Shown one piece after another: positions 53,334 to 63,909 of a stretch of 64,000 nt of DNA. This DNA comes from Rehaibacterium terrae (lineage in GTDB: Bacteria > Pseudomonadota > Gammaproteobacteria > Xanthomonadales > Xanthomonadaceae): positions 19,428 through 83,427 of the forward strand of contig NZ_JACHHX010000013.1 in assembly GCF_014202935.1 (NCBI RefSeq), given 5' to 3'. The notes under the pieces are model-generated. The model was not told where the DNA came from. It saw only the letters and a program-made list of their open reading frames with translations, and searched no databases. A program made the position numbers and the translations under genes. Each line of letters starts with the position of its first letter. The stretch's first letter is position 1.

Positions 53334-55562
53334 TCAGAAACGGTGGCGGAACTTGACCAGGAACTGGTCGGCATCGCGCAGCGAGAGCGCCTCGTCGAAG
53401 AGGTCGAGCGGGCCGCGCGGATCGCGCTCGGTGTCGAGCGTGCCGCCGCGCGACCACACCAGGTACAGCTCCGACCAGCGTGAGAACTGGTAGCGGTAGC
53501 GCAGCTGCAGGCCGAAGCTGTTGACCACGAAGTCGGGCAGTGGGGTGGCGGTGGCGCGCAGATGGCCGTCGTCGCCGAGCAGGTGGCGTTCGCCGTCGCG
53601 CGCGGTCACCGCGAGCCATTGCGCCTTCACCCGCAGCTCGTGACGGTCACCCGGGAACCAGTTGAGGTTGAGCGCGGCGAAGTCGTTGCGGCGGCGGTAG
53701 CGGCCGAACTCCACGTCCTGCCGCCAGATCAGCCAGTCGCGGCTCCAGAGCGGGCCGGTCTGGAGTTGAAGGTTGAGGTCGTCGGTGACGAACCAGGTCG
53801 CTTCCAGGCGCGGGTCGAAGGCGTAGCCGGCGAGGCCTTCCTGATAGAGCGTGCCGCGCAGGCTGAGCTGCAGGCCGTTGCGTACCGGCGTGCGCCAGCG
53901 CGCGAACAGCGTCTGCCGTGCCGGTCGCCGCCACGGGCCGTTGCCGCGGGAGATCAGGTCGTCGATGCCGGCGCCGTGCAGACCGGCCTCGAACTGCAGC
54001 GAGGCGCCACTGTGGAAGTCGCTGCTGTGCTGCAGCGTCAACGTGCCCGGCAGGCGGTCGCCTTCGTCGTTGTACCGCGCCTGCAAGTCGGCCCGCCAGC
54101 GTGTGCTGCGCAGGCGCGATGCCGGCGCGGCGACCCGGTGCAGGTACTCGCTGGCCAGGCGCAGCTCGGCGAGGCTGGCGCGGCGCTGGAAGCCGAGGTC
54201 GTTGAAGTCGAGATGACGGTCGAAGTGGGTGGCTTCCAGACGGTGCTGCCAGCGTGCGTCCGGCGCCCAGTTCATCCGCACCCAGGCACCGTGGCCGCGC
54301 CGGGTGTCGCCAGCCTGCTCGACCTCGCTCAGAATCAGTTGGCCGTTGACCAGCAGCTTGTCGCTGGCATGCCAGCCGATGTCCGCGCTGTGGACGCGCG
54401 CCGTGCGGCCGAGGAAGGGGCGGTCGGTCCAGGTGCCGAGCCAGCCCAGGCCGAGGCCAGCGCCGAACTCGCGGAACAGCCGGGCCACACCGAAACGGCG
54501 ACCGGCCGCATCGGCCTCCTGCGCGGCGATCAGGCCGTAGCTGGTATGCCCCAGCGAACCGTTGAGCTTGAGCGCGCCATCGATATCGGCCGCCGGCGCA
54601 CCGTCGTCGCCGCGGGCGCCGATGCGGCGGGTATAGACCAGTTGCCCGGCATCGGGCGTGCGCAGGTCGAAGAAGCCCTGGTTCTCGGTGAAGAACGGCC
54701 GCTTGTCGGTGAAGAAAGTTTCGATGGCGTCGAAGTTCACCACCAGTTCGTCGGCCTCGACCTGGCCGAAGTCGGGGTTGAGCGTGGCACTGAGCTGGAA
54801 GCCGCCCGAGGGCTTCCAGAACAGATCGACGCCGGCCTTGAAGTCACCGTCGCCGGCGATGCGGTCGTGCAGCACGGTGGCGTAGGGGAAGACGTGCAGG
54901 ATCGCCGCCCGATACTGCGGAATCTCGATGCGGTGCAGGTCGGCGACGAAGCGGCCGCGGTCGAAGCTGGCCTGCGGGAAGGCGCTGCGCTCGTCGCTGT
55001 GGCCGAGCACGCGGTCGAAGTACACCGCCACGGTGCGGGTTGGCGTGTGCGTGTTGCGCATCGGCGCGACCGACCACGGGATCAGCATCTCGACCGTCCA
55101 GCGGTCTTCTTCCTCATGCACCGCCCAGGACCAGTCCCCGTCCCAGTCGGAGTTGAACTGGGTCTGGTTGGTGATGATGTCGTCCTGGATCGAACCGGAC
55201 AGCAGCACGGCGAAGTCGTAGGCGACCCGGCCGTCGGCATCGAAGTCGATGATGAAGTTGACCCGGTCGGACGGGCGGCGCTGGTCGCGCTCGGTGCGCG
55301 GTTTCAGGCGCGGCACCCCGGGCGGGTGCTCGTTGACGATGGCGACCGAGATGCCCTCGGGCGTCGACAGCAGACGCGCCTCGGTGCGGTGGCTGGGCTC
55401 GGTCAGGGTGTAGGGCTGGGTGACGCGGAAGTCGGTGAAGACCAGCGCCTGGGCCCATTCGGGCTCGTCCAGCCGGCCGTCGACGCGGATCTGCGCTCCC
55501 GCGTGCGGCGGCAGCGCGAGTGCGATCAGCAGGGCAGGGCAGTGGGCGCGGGCGGGGAGCAT
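53334..55562 (-). CDS. DUF5916 outer-membrane barrel protein with CBM9-like domain
   Basis: The 742-residue protein has a signal peptide (1-24), an N-terminal CBM9-like beta domain (VDGRLDEPEWAQALVFTDFR near 30-170) and a C-terminal beta-rich part. That part contains the DUF5916 signature LNPDFGQVEADELVVNFDAI followed by ETFFTDKRPFF (near 265-300). The final residue is Phe, as expected of an outer-membrane barrel. Function is unknown; the family often accompanies secreted peptidases. A -10-like CATACT lies nine bases before the ATG at 55562, giving an almost leaderless mRNA. Confidence 0.85.
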   Translation of the reverse strand: MLPARAHCPALLIALALPPHAGAQIRVDGRLDEPEWAQALVFTDFRVTQPYTLTEPSHRTEARLLSTPEGISVAIVNEHPPGVPRLKPRTERDQRRPSDRVNFIIDFDADGRVAYDFAVLLSGSIQDDIITNQTQFNSDWDGDWSWAVHEEEDRWTVEMLIPWSVAPMRNTHTPTRTVAVYFDRVLGHSDERSAFPQASFDRGRFVADLHRIEIPQYRAAILHVFPYATVLHDRIAGDGDFKAGVDLFWKPSGGFQLSATLNPDFGQVEADELVVNFDAIETFFTDKRPFFTENQGFFDLRTPDAGQLVYTRRIGARGDDGAPAADIDGALKLNGSLGHTSYGLIAAQEADAAGRRFGVARLFREFGAGLGLGWLGTWTDRPFLGRTARVHSADIGWHASDKLLVNGQLILSEVEQAGDTRRGHGAWVRMNWAPDARWQHRLEATHFDRHLDFNDLGFQRRASLAELRLASEYLHRVAAPASRLRSTRWRADLQARYNDEGDRLPGTLTLQHSSDFHSGASLQFEAGLHGAGIDDLISRGNGPWRRPARQTLFARWRTPVRNGLQLSLRGTLYQEGLAGYAFDPRLEATWFVTDDLNLQLQTGPLWSRDWLIWRQDVEFGRYRRRNDFAALNLNWFPGDRHELRVKAQWLAVTARDGERHLLGDDGHLRATATPLPDFVVNSFGLQLRYRYQFSRWSELYLVWSRGGTLDTERDPRGPLDLFDEALSLRDADQFLVKFRHRF

Positions 55563-55614
55563 GGGCGCGGGAGTATGCCCGCAATGCCCGCGACCGGCGA
55601 GGGCCGCCAACGGG

Positions 55615-55638
55615 AACGGCCGGGCAAGCCCGGCCGTT
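55615..55638 (-). terminator. Terminator hairpin of the glycine-zipper lipoprotein gene
   Basis: AACGGCCGGGC / GCCCGGCCGTT is a perfect 11-bp stem around AA, 26 bases beyond the stop at 55665. On the minus strand it is followed by TTCCCGTT. Confidence 0.5.
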
Positions 55639-55664
55639 CGGAGCGCATACGCGGACTGCCGCGG

Positions 55665-56108
55665 TCAGCGCAGGGTGGCGCGCCCGCCGCTCACGCGCAC
55701 GTAGGAGCCGATGCGGATGCCGGCCAGGTCGCGCTGGTTCACCACGATGCGGCGGCCGTCGTCCATGCGGATGAAGATGTCGTAAGTCGGCGCGGCCTGG
55801 ACGTTCTTTTCCAGCTCGTTGCCGGCCACCGCGCCGGCGATCGCGCCGGCCGCGGTCGCGGCCTTCTTGCCGCTGCCGCCGCCGACCTGGTTGCCGAGCA
55901 CGCCGCCGACGATGCCGCCGAGCACGGCGCCGGTGCCGGTCGCCTGGCGCTCGCCGCGGACTTCCTCGATGCGCTCGACCGTGCCGCAGTCGTAGCAGCG
56001 GGCGTAGCCGCCCGGCGCCGGGCCGTAGCCACCGCCATACTGCGGCGAGCTGGCGCAGGCGGCCAGGAAAAGGGCGAGCACGGGAAGCAGGATGAGGCGG
56101 ATGTTCAT
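55665..56108 (-). CDS. Glycine-zipper outer-membrane lipoprotein (SlyB/Pcp-like)
   Basis: The 147-residue product has a lipoprotein signal (LAAC, Cys18), a CYDCGTVERIEEVR segment and a double glycine zipper (GAVLGGIVGGVLGNQVGGG and AAGAIAGAVAGNELEKN, residues 60-95) able to span a membrane. A small beta domain at the end (DIFIRMDDGRRIVVNQRDLA) resembles SlyB-type OM lipoproteins. Such proteins support envelope stability. It starts at 56108. Confidence 0.88.
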   Translation of the reverse strand: MNIRLILLPVLALFLAACASSPQYGGGYGPAPGGYARCYDCGTVERIEEVRGERQATGTGAVLGGIVGGVLGNQVGGGSGKKAATAAGAIAGAVAGNELEKNVQAAPTYDIFIRMDDGRRIVVNQRDLAGIRIGSYVRVSGGRATLR

Positions 56109-56211
56109 GGGGTCCTCCTGGGGCCGTTCCTTGGGGGCTTCGGCTGTCACGCTAGTCCGGCCAGGCTGAATGCGTGCCGACCATCGCCGATCGGGCGCGA
56201 CGGATGTTCAG

Positions 56212-56604
56212 TCAGCGGTAATCGCGATGACAGGCGCTGCAGCGGCTGCCAATGTCCGATACCACCGCTTCCAGCGCGGAACAGTCGTCCGGCACCGCGG
56301 CGAGGCTGACGTCGATCTGCCGGATCAGGCTGACGGTGTAGTCGCGGAAGACCGGGTCGTCGATGCCGGGGAAGGCCGGGGCGATGTCCTCGGCCAGCAT
56401 CCGCAGCGACTGCAGTCGACGCTGGCTGTCGCCGGCGTCGCAACGGCCGTCGCGGGTCGCCTGGCGCAGGCTGCCCAGGTGGTGCTGCATCACCGCCATC
56501 ACCCCGCGCGGGAAGGCGCTGGCCTGGCGCAGTGCATTGAGCGTCATGGCGGTACCGATCACACCGATGGCCAGGCCGAGAAGAATCGCGATGGCGATGC
56601 GCAT
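56212..56604 (-). CDS. Small membrane-anchored CxxCH protein (cytochrome c'-like)
   Basis: The 130-residue protein has one N-terminal membrane or signal helix (3-22) and a helical domain ending in CSACHRDYR, a c-type haem attachment motif at the extreme C-terminus as in class II cytochromes c (c'). The helices around residues 25-110 fit a four-helix bundle. The length is typical of c'-type domains. Electron partners are not suggested by neighbours. GGAG precedes the ATG at 56604. Confidence 0.7.
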   Translation of the reverse strand: MRIAIAILLGLAIGVIGTAMTLNALRQASAFPRGVMAVMQHHLGSLRQATRDGRCDAGDSQRRLQSLRMLAEDIAPAFPGIDDPVFRDYTVSLIRQIDVSLAAVPDDCSALEAVVSDIGSRCSACHRDYR

Positions 56605-56665
56605 GTGTGGGCTCCGTCGTTCGTCGGTGGCCACGAAAACTAGCACGCGCAGCCAGTCCGGCGAA

Positions 56666-56671
56666 TAGAAT
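56666..56671 (+). promoter_or_regulatory. -10 box placing the transcript start at the tcdA ATG
   Basis: TAGAAT ends exactly six bases before the ATG at 56678, the same spacing as in front of uup. No Shine-Dalgarno sequence precedes the ATG, so leaderless translation is likely. Confidence 0.5.
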
Positions 56672-56677
56672 CGCCGG

Positions 56678-57475
56678 ATGGACGGAAACCCGCACCATCG
56701 CGAACGCTTCGCCGGCATCGACCGGCTCTATGGCCGGGGCGCCAGCGCGGCGCTGGCCGAGCGGCACGTCTGCGTGGTCGGCCTCGGCGGCGTCGGCTCG
56801 TGGGCGGTCGAGGCACTGGCGCGCAGCGGCGTCGGCGCGCTGACCCTGATCGACGCCGACGACATCTGCGTCTCCAACACCAACCGCCAACTGCACGCGC
56901 TCGACGGCCATTATGGCCGCAGCAAGGCCGAGGCACTGGCCGAGCGTTGCCGGGCGATCAACCCGGCGATCCGGGTCGAGTGCGTGCAGGCGTTCCTGAC
57001 TCCGGCCAACCTCGACGACCTGCTCGGACGCGGCCACGACCTGGTGCTGGACGCCTGCGACAGCTTCCGCAGCAAGGTCGAGGCGATCGCCTGGTGCCGC
57101 CGGCGCAAGCTGCCGCTGGTGGTGGTCGGCTCGGCCGGCGGCCGTACCGACCCGACCCAGGTGCGGGTGCGCGACCTCTCGCGCACCGAGCACGACGCCC
57201 TGCTGGCGCTGATCCGCAAGAAATTGCGCGGCGAGTTTCGCTTCCCGAAAAATCCCGACCGCTACTTCGGCGTGCCGGCGGTGTACTCGCTGGAGAACGT
57301 GAAATACCCGCAGCCTGACGGCAGCGTCTGCGGCACCCGCCCGGCGCTGGGCGCGGACGCGGCGCTCAAGCTCGATTGCGGGGCGGGACTGGGCGCGGCC
57401 ACCCATGTCACCGGCACCTTCGCCTTCGCCGCGGTGGGCAAGGCGATCGAGCTGCTGCTCAAGCCCCGGGCCTGA
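56678..57475 (+). CDS. tcdA: tRNA threonylcarbamoyladenosine dehydratase TcdA
   Basis: The 265-residue E1-like enzyme has the ATP-binding VVGLGGVGSWAVEALARSG (33-51), IDADDICVSNTNRQLHAL and DACDSFRSK segments and the C-terminal GTFAFAAVGKAIE. It cyclises t6A to ct6A at position 37 of ANN-decoding tRNAs. The RFAGIDRLYG opening confirms the start at 56678. It precedes the rpsF cluster, which has its own promoter. Confidence 0.93.
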   Translation: MDGNPHHRERFAGIDRLYGRGASAALAERHVCVVGLGGVGSWAVEALARSGVGALTLIDADDICVSNTNRQLHALDGHYGRSKAEALAERCRAINPAIRVECVQAFLTPANLDDLLGRGHDLVLDACDSFRSKVEAIAWCRRRKLPLVVVGSAGGRTDPTQVRVRDLSRTEHDALLALIRKKLRGEFRFPKNPDRYFGVPAVYSLENVKYPQPDGSVCGTRPALGADAALKLDCGAGLGAATHVTGTFAFAAVGKAIELLLKPRA

Positions 57476-57502
57476 CCGGTCCGCCCGTTCAGAGCCTCCG
57501 GC

Positions 57503-57640
57503 TTGCTCCAAGCCATTGATTCGCGCCATAATGCGCGGCTCCCGTTTCGGCGGGAGGCCTTGCTCCACCGCGTCGGACCCTCCGGCGGCGGGGGGCTGTC
57601 ATCCCCGGCGTCGCCGGGGAGCATCCACAAGGAGATACCC
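57503..57640 (+). promoter_or_regulatory. rpsF promoter and structured leader
   Basis: TTGCTC (57503-57508) and CATAAT (57527-57532), 18 bases apart, form a good promoter. The leader of about 100 bases contains CTCCC/GGGAG (near 57540-57557) and a CCCCGGC-GTC-GCCGGGG hairpin at 57604-57620 just before the ribosome-binding site. Many bacteria regulate rpsF-rpsR by an S6:S18-binding leader; this could be such a site, but I cannot confirm the motif. Confidence 0.45.
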
Positions 57641-58048
57641 ATGCGTCATTACGAGATCGTCTTCATGGTCCACCCGGACCAGAGCGAGCAGGTGCCGGCC
57701 ATGATCGAGCGCTACAAGGCGCTGATCGAAGGCGACAACGGCAGGATCCACCGCCTGGAGGACTGGGGCCGCCGCCAGCTGGCCTACCCGATCGAGAACC
57801 TGGTCAAGGCCCACTACGTGCTCATGAACATCGAGTGCGGCCAGGCCGTGCTGAACGAACTGGTCGACGGCTTCCGCTTCAACGACGCGGTGCTGCGCCA
57901 TCTGGTGATCAAGCGCGAGGAGGCCGTCACCGAGCCCTCGCACATCATGAAGAGCAAGGACGAGAAGAGCGAGCGCGGCGAGCGTCGCCGTCGCGATGAC
58001 GAGTCCGAAGGCGAGAGCGCCGGCGAAGCCGCCGCCGACAACGCCTGA
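57641..58048 (+). CDS. rpsF: 30S ribosomal protein S6
   Basis: The 135-residue protein opens [19 protein letters not shown] and has the S6 core ([20 protein letters not shown], then HYVLMNIEC). A long charged C-terminal tail (residues 105-135, rich in K, E, R and D) follows. It binds S18 and 16S rRNA in the small subunit platform. AAGGAG precedes the ATG. The next gene, rpsR, follows after 23 bases, without the priB gene that sits between them in E. coli. Confidence 0.96.
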   Translation: MRHYEIVFMVHPDQSEQVPAMIERYKALIEGDNGRIHRLEDWGRRQLAYPIENLVKAHYVLMNIECGQAVLNELVDGFRFNDAVLRHLVIKREEAVTEPSHIMKSKDEKSERGERRRRDDESEGESAGEAAADNA

Positions 58049-58071
58049 TCCCGACCTTCCGGAGACCTGAC

Positions 58072-58302
58072 ATGTCCAAGTTCTTCCGCCGCCGCAAGTT
58101 CTGCAAGTTCACCGCCGAGGGCGTGACCGAGATCGACTACAAGGATCTCAATACCCTGCGCCAGTACCTGACCGAGACCGGCAAGATCGTCCCGAGCCGC
58201 ATCACCGGCACCAAGTCGAAGTATCAGCGCCAGCTGCAGGCCGCCATCAAGCGTGCCCGTTTCCTCGCGCTGATCCCGTACTGCGACAATCACAGCAACT
58301 GA
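58072..58302 (+). CDS. rpsR: 30S ribosomal protein S18
   Basis: The 76-residue protein matches S18 throughout: [34 protein letters not shown] and [20 protein letters not shown]. It forms a heterodimer with S6 on the platform of the 30S subunit. It lies second in the rpsF-rpsR-rplI cluster. The 177-base gap after it holds a CCCGCG/CGCGGG hairpin near 58374 but no gene. Confidence 0.96.
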   Translation: MSKFFRRRKFCKFTAEGVTEIDYKDLNTLRQYLTETGKIVPSRITGTKSKYQRQLQAAIKRARFLALIPYCDNHSN

Positions 58303-58479
58303 GGCCGATCCCTGCGCGAGAGACCGCACACCCTGGCGCGGGGATTCCAAGCAAGCCGCCGTGCTCTGGTAGGCCCGCGCCTGGCTCGCGGGCTTCCGGG
58401 CAGGGCGATATTCCAGTCCGTTCGGACAGCCATCGCGTTGCGGGGCCGCGGGCCGCGCTAACGAATACGGAGCAAGACC

Positions 58480-58929
58480 ATGGAACTGATCCTTCTGCAG
58501 AAGGTGACCAACCTCGGCAACCTCGGCGACAAGGTCAAGGTGAAGCCGGGTTACGGCCGCAACTACCTGATCCCGTACGGCAAGGCCGTGCCGGCGACCG
58601 AGGCGAACATCGCCGAGTTCGAGCGGCGTCGCGCCGAGTACGAGGCCAAGGCCAAGGCGTTGCTGGAAGGCGCCGAGGGCCGCAAGGCCAAGCTCGAGGG
58701 CGCGTCGGTCACCATCAAGGCCAACGCCTCCACCGAGGGCAAGCTGTACGGCTCGGTTGGACCGCGCGACATCGCCGAGGCCTTCACCGCCGCCGGCTAC
58801 GCGCTCGAGAAGGGCGAGGTGGTGATGGGCGAGGGCCCGATCCGCCGTACCGGCGAGTTCGAGGTCGAGGTGCGCCTGCACGCCGACGTCGAAACCACCG
58901 TCAAGGTGATCGTCGAGCCGGAAGCCTGA
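58480..58929 (+). CDS. rplI: 50S ribosomal protein L9
   Basis: The 149-residue protein has the N-terminal rRNA-binding domain ([20 protein letters not shown], then [16 protein letters not shown]), the long connecting helix (about 45-75) and the C-terminal domain ([16 protein letters not shown]). It binds helix 76 of 23S rRNA near the L1 stalk. A GAGC element precedes the ATG at 58480. Confidence 0.96.
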   Translation: MELILLQKVTNLGNLGDKVKVKPGYGRNYLIPYGKAVPATEANIAEFERRRAEYEAKAKALLEGAEGRKAKLEGASVTIKANASTEGKLYGSVGPRDIAEAFTAAGYALEKGEVVMGEGPIRRTGEFEVEVRLHADVETTVKVIVEPEA

Positions 58930-58953
58930 TTTCCGCGCTTTGAGCTCGCTGCG

Positions 58954-58977
58954 GACGGCCGCCCTCGGGCGGCCGTC
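58954..58977 (+). terminator. Hairpin terminator after rplI
   Basis: GACGGCCGCCC / GGGCGGCCGTC is an 11-bp stem with loop TC, followed by TGCGTT. It separates the ribosomal cluster from dnaB. The 200 bases after it (58978-59177) hold nothing I can name. Confidence 0.55.
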
Positions 58978-59177
58978 TGCGTTACGGCGGCCGGGTACGG
59001 GTGGCCGTGTCGATCCGGGCCACGCCACCTGGCCTGTTCGCACAGGCACCGCCTGCTCCATCCTGCCGGCACAGGGGCTCCGGGTATCGCGCCGGCGGGC
59101 GCCCGCAGGGTGCCCGTCGCTTTTCCCGTGTTCGCCGCCGGTGGTCGGAAAGTCGCAGGATCTGAGATTCCCACCGT

Positions 59178-59186
59178 TTATCCACA
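59178..59186 (+). promoter_or_regulatory. Perfect DnaA box upstream of dnaB
   Basis: TTATCCACA, the consensus high-affinity DnaA box, lies 88 bases before the dnaB start and about 34 bases before a TACGAT -10-like box (59220-59225). The adjacent GTTGTGCGCAAC has matching ends GTTG/CAAC. The position suggests regulation of dnaB by DnaA. Confidence 0.6.
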
Positions 59187-59274
59187 GGGTTGTGCGCAAC
59201 ACCTTTGCGATGGGACCGCTACGATGTCCGACCGTTTGTACGCATGCTCGCTACGGCCCCATAACGAGAGCCCC

Positions 59275-60669
59275 ATGGCCGCACGTCCCGGATTCAAGCA
59301 AGACCGTACCGACGCCCGCATCGAAGCCCTGCGCGTGCCACCGCAATCGGTGGAAGCCGAGCAGGCCGTGCTGGGCGGTCTGATGCTGGCGCCCGACGCG
59401 CTCGACCGCGTCGGCGACTTCCTCAGCGAACACGACTTCTACCGTCGCGATCACCAGCTGATCTATCGCGCCATCCGCGAGCTGGCCGAGCGCAACCGCC
59501 CGTTCGACGCGGTGACCCTGGGCGAGTGGTTCGAGTCCAACGGGCTGGCCGAGCAGGTCGGCGGCACCGCCTACCTGATCGAGCTGGCCAGCACCACGCC
59601 ATCGGCTGCCAACATCGCCGCCTACGGCGAGATCGTGCGCGAGAAGGCGATCCTGCGGCAGCTGATCGAGGTCGGCACCGAGATCGTCAACGACGGTTTC
59701 CAGCCCGGGGGGAGGGCCGTCCCCGAAGTGCTCGCCAGCGCCGAGCAGAAGGTGTTCAGGATCGCCGAGTCCGGCGCCCGCGGCCGGCGCGATTTCGTCT
59801 CGCTGCGCGATGCGATGAAGGACGCCTTCCAGGTGTTGCAGGAGCGCGCCGAGAACCAGGGCAGCGTCACCGGCCTGCCGACCGGCTTCACCGAGTTCGA
59901 CGAGATGACCGCGGGGCTGCAACCCAGCGACCTGATCATCCTCGCGGCGCGTCCGGCCATGGGCAAGACCACGCTGGCGCTGAACATGGCCGAATACGCC
60001 GCGCTCAAGACCAAGAAGGCGGTCGCGATCTTCTCGATGGAGATGTCGGCCTCGCAGCTGGCTTTCCGCCTGATCTCCTCGATCGGCCGGGTCAACGCCA
60101 CCCGGCTGCGCACCGGCCAGCTCGAGGACGAGGACTGGACCCGCGTCACCCATGCCATCTCGATGCTGTCCACGGTGAAGATCTTCATCGACGACACCCC
60201 GGCGCTGTCGCCGGACGTGCTGCGCTCCAAGGCGCGCCGCTTCAAGCGCGAGCACGACCTGGGCCTGATCGTGATCGACTACCTGCAGCTGATGCAGGTG
60301 CCCGGCAACCAGGAGAACCGCGCCACCGAGATCTCGGAAATATCGCGCTCGCTCAAGGCGCTGGCCAAGGAGCTGAACGTGCCGGTGATCGCGCTCTCAC
60401 AGCTCAACCGCGGCCTGGAGTCGCGTACCGACAAGCGCCCGGTGATGAGCGACCTGCGCGAGTCGGGCGCCATCGAGCAGGACGCCGACATCATCGTTTT
60501 CATCTACCGCGACGACTACTACCACAAGGACTCGCCCGACAAGGGCCTGGCCGAGGTCATCATCGGCAAGCAGCGCAGCGGCCCCACCGGCACCTGCAAG
60601 CTCAAGTTCTTCGGCGAGTACACCCGCTTCGACAACCTCGCGCGCGACCACGTCGGCAGCTTCGAGTAG
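59275..60669 (+). CDS. dnaB: Replicative DNA helicase DnaB
   Basis: The 464-residue protein has the N-terminal primase-interacting domain (VPPQSVEAEQAVLGGLMLAP) and a RecA-like motor with Walker A ARPAMGKTTLAL (about 224-235), VIDYLQLM and the arginine-finger segment SDLRESGAIEQDAD. It unwinds DNA at the fork as a hexamer. I prefer the ATG at 59275 behind GAGAG; an in-frame ATG at 59224 would add 17 atypical residues. It is followed by alr, as in many Gammaproteobacteria. Confidence 0.96.
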   Translation: MAARPGFKQDRTDARIEALRVPPQSVEAEQAVLGGLMLAPDALDRVGDFLSEHDFYRRDHQLIYRAIRELAERNRPFDAVTLGEWFESNGLAEQVGGTAYLIELASTTPSAANIAAYGEIVREKAILRQLIEVGTEIVNDGFQPGGRAVPEVLASAEQKVFRIAESGARGRRDFVSLRDAMKDAFQVLQERAENQGSVTGLPTGFTEFDEMTAGLQPSDLIILAARPAMGKTTLALNMAEYAALKTKKAVAIFSMEMSASQLAFRLISSIGRVNATRLRTGQLEDEDWTRVTHAISMLSTVKIFIDDTPALSPDVLRSKARRFKREHDLGLIVIDYLQLMQVPGNQENRATEISEISRSLKALAKELNVPVIALSQLNRGLESRTDKRPVMSDLRESGAIEQDADIIVFIYRDDYYHKDSPDKGLAEVIIGKQRSGPTGTCKLKFFGEYTRFDNLARDHVGSFE

Positions 60670-60779
60670 TCCGGCGCTTTCGCTCGGGCCGGCGAATCGC
60701 CACAATCTCGCCTTCGCCGCGCCCGCCAGGGCGGGCAGCATGTGTGGTGTTCACGCCGCCTGCGAGTTCCCGCGTTCCG

Positions 60780-61856
60780 ATGAGCCGTCCGACCTCCGCC
60801 ACCATCCACCTCGACGCCCTGCGTCACAACCTCGCCCGCGTGCGTGCGCTGGCGCCGCGCAGCCGGGTGATGGCGGTGGTCAAGGCCGACGGCTACGGCC
60901 ACGGACTGGAGCGGGTCGCGCGGGCGCTGGAGGGCGCCGACGCCTTCGGCGTGGCCTCGCTGGCCGACGCCGAGCGCCTGCGCGCGGCCGGGCTGTCACA
61001 GCGGATCGTGCTGCTGTCCGGCTTCGATGAACCGGCCGACCTGCCGCTGCTGCGGCGGCTCAGCCTGGATACCGTCGTCCATCACGCCGCGCAGCTGGCG
61101 ATGCTGGAGGCCGATGCGGGGGGCGCGCCGATCCGCTGCTGGCTGAAGATCGACTCCGGCATGCATCGGCTCGGCTTCCCGCCGGACCAGGCCGCGGCCG
61201 TGCATGCGCGCCTGCGCGCACTGCCCGGCGTGGACGCCGACATCGCCCTGATGACCCATTTCGCCAGCTCCGACGAGTTCGCCGGCGACCAGACGCGCGA
61301 GCAGATCGCCCGCTTCGCCGCGGCGACCGCGACGCTGTCGGGCGAGCGGTCGCTGGCCAACTCCGCCGCCGTGCTCGGCTGGCCCGATGCCCACGCCGAC
61401 TGGGTGCGGCCGGGCGGCGCGCTGTACGGCATCAGTGTGGTGGGCGGAAAGACCGGCGCCGATTTCGGCCTGCGTCCGGCGATGACGCTGTCCTCGCGGC
61501 TGATCGCCATCAATCGTGTGCGTGGCGGCGAGAAAGTCGGTTATGGCGCGAGCTGGCAATGCCCCGAGGACATGCCGGTGGGCGTGGTCGCGCTCGGCTA
61601 TGGCGACGGCTATCCGCGCCATGCACCGTCCGGCACGCCGATGCTGGTCAACGGCGTGCGCGCACCGATCATAGGTCGCGTCTCGATGGACCTGATCACG
61701 CTCGACCTGCGCGGCGCACCGGATGCCCGCGTCGGCGACCCGGTCGTTGCCTGGGGCGAAGGGCTGCCGGTGGAAGAGGTCGCCGCCGCCGCCGGCACCA
61801 TCGGCTACGAGCTGGTGTGCTCGATCACCCGGCGCGTGCGCTTCGTCGAGTGCTGA
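60780..61856 (+). CDS. alr: Alanine racemase
   Basis: The 358-residue enzyme has the PLP-binding lysine Lys35 in VMAVVKADGYGHG and the second catalytic residue Tyr255 in GYGASW. LKIDSGMHRLGF and IIGRVSMDLITLDL are conserved. It makes D-alanine for peptidoglycan in the cytoplasm. The start at 60780 fits the family N-terminus; no clear ribosome-binding site is visible. It lies 110 bases after dnaB with a small GCCCGCC/GGCGGGC hairpin between. Confidence 0.95.
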   Translation: MSRPTSATIHLDALRHNLARVRALAPRSRVMAVVKADGYGHGLERVARALEGADAFGVASLADAERLRAAGLSQRIVLLSGFDEPADLPLLRRLSLDTVVHHAAQLAMLEADAGGAPIRCWLKIDSGMHRLGFPPDQAAAVHARLRALPGVDADIALMTHFASSDEFAGDQTREQIARFAAATATLSGERSLANSAAVLGWPDAHADWVRPGGALYGISVVGGKTGADFGLRPAMTLSSRLIAINRVRGGEKVGYGASWQCPEDMPVGVVALGYGDGYPRHAPSGTPMLVNGVRAPIIGRVSMDLITLDLRGAPDARVGDPVVAWGEGLPVEEVAAAAGTIGYELVCSITRRVRFVEC

Positions 61857-62074
61857 CGACCACCGCCGACTGCACGCGCCGCGCCCGGCGCCGTTGTGCG
61901 CCGGCCGCCGCCGGCAGCGCCCGGGGCGGCTGCAAGCGACTGATTCTCCAGCGCATATGAGCCAGCGCCGGCCGCGATTCCGAAAACTTGCACGATGTGC
62001 TAGCGTCGTGGTGAGGGAGACAGCGGGCCAGGGATGACGCATGCCTGCAACACCTGTTGGGGAGCACAAACCAG

Positions 62075-63853
<1,779 letters not shown>

Positions 63854-63879
63854 CCGTTTCTCTCTCCTTCGGGAGATTC

Positions 63880-63907
63880 GGGGCCCGGTGCGAGCCGGGC
63901 CCCTTTT
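63880..63907 (+). terminator. Intrinsic terminator of the S8 protease gene
   Basis: GGGGCCCGG / CCGGGCCCC is a 9-bp stem with loop TGCGAG, followed by TTTT. It lies 26 bases after the stop. The candidate intron begins three bases beyond the T run. Confidence 0.85.
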
Positions 63908-63909
63908 CG

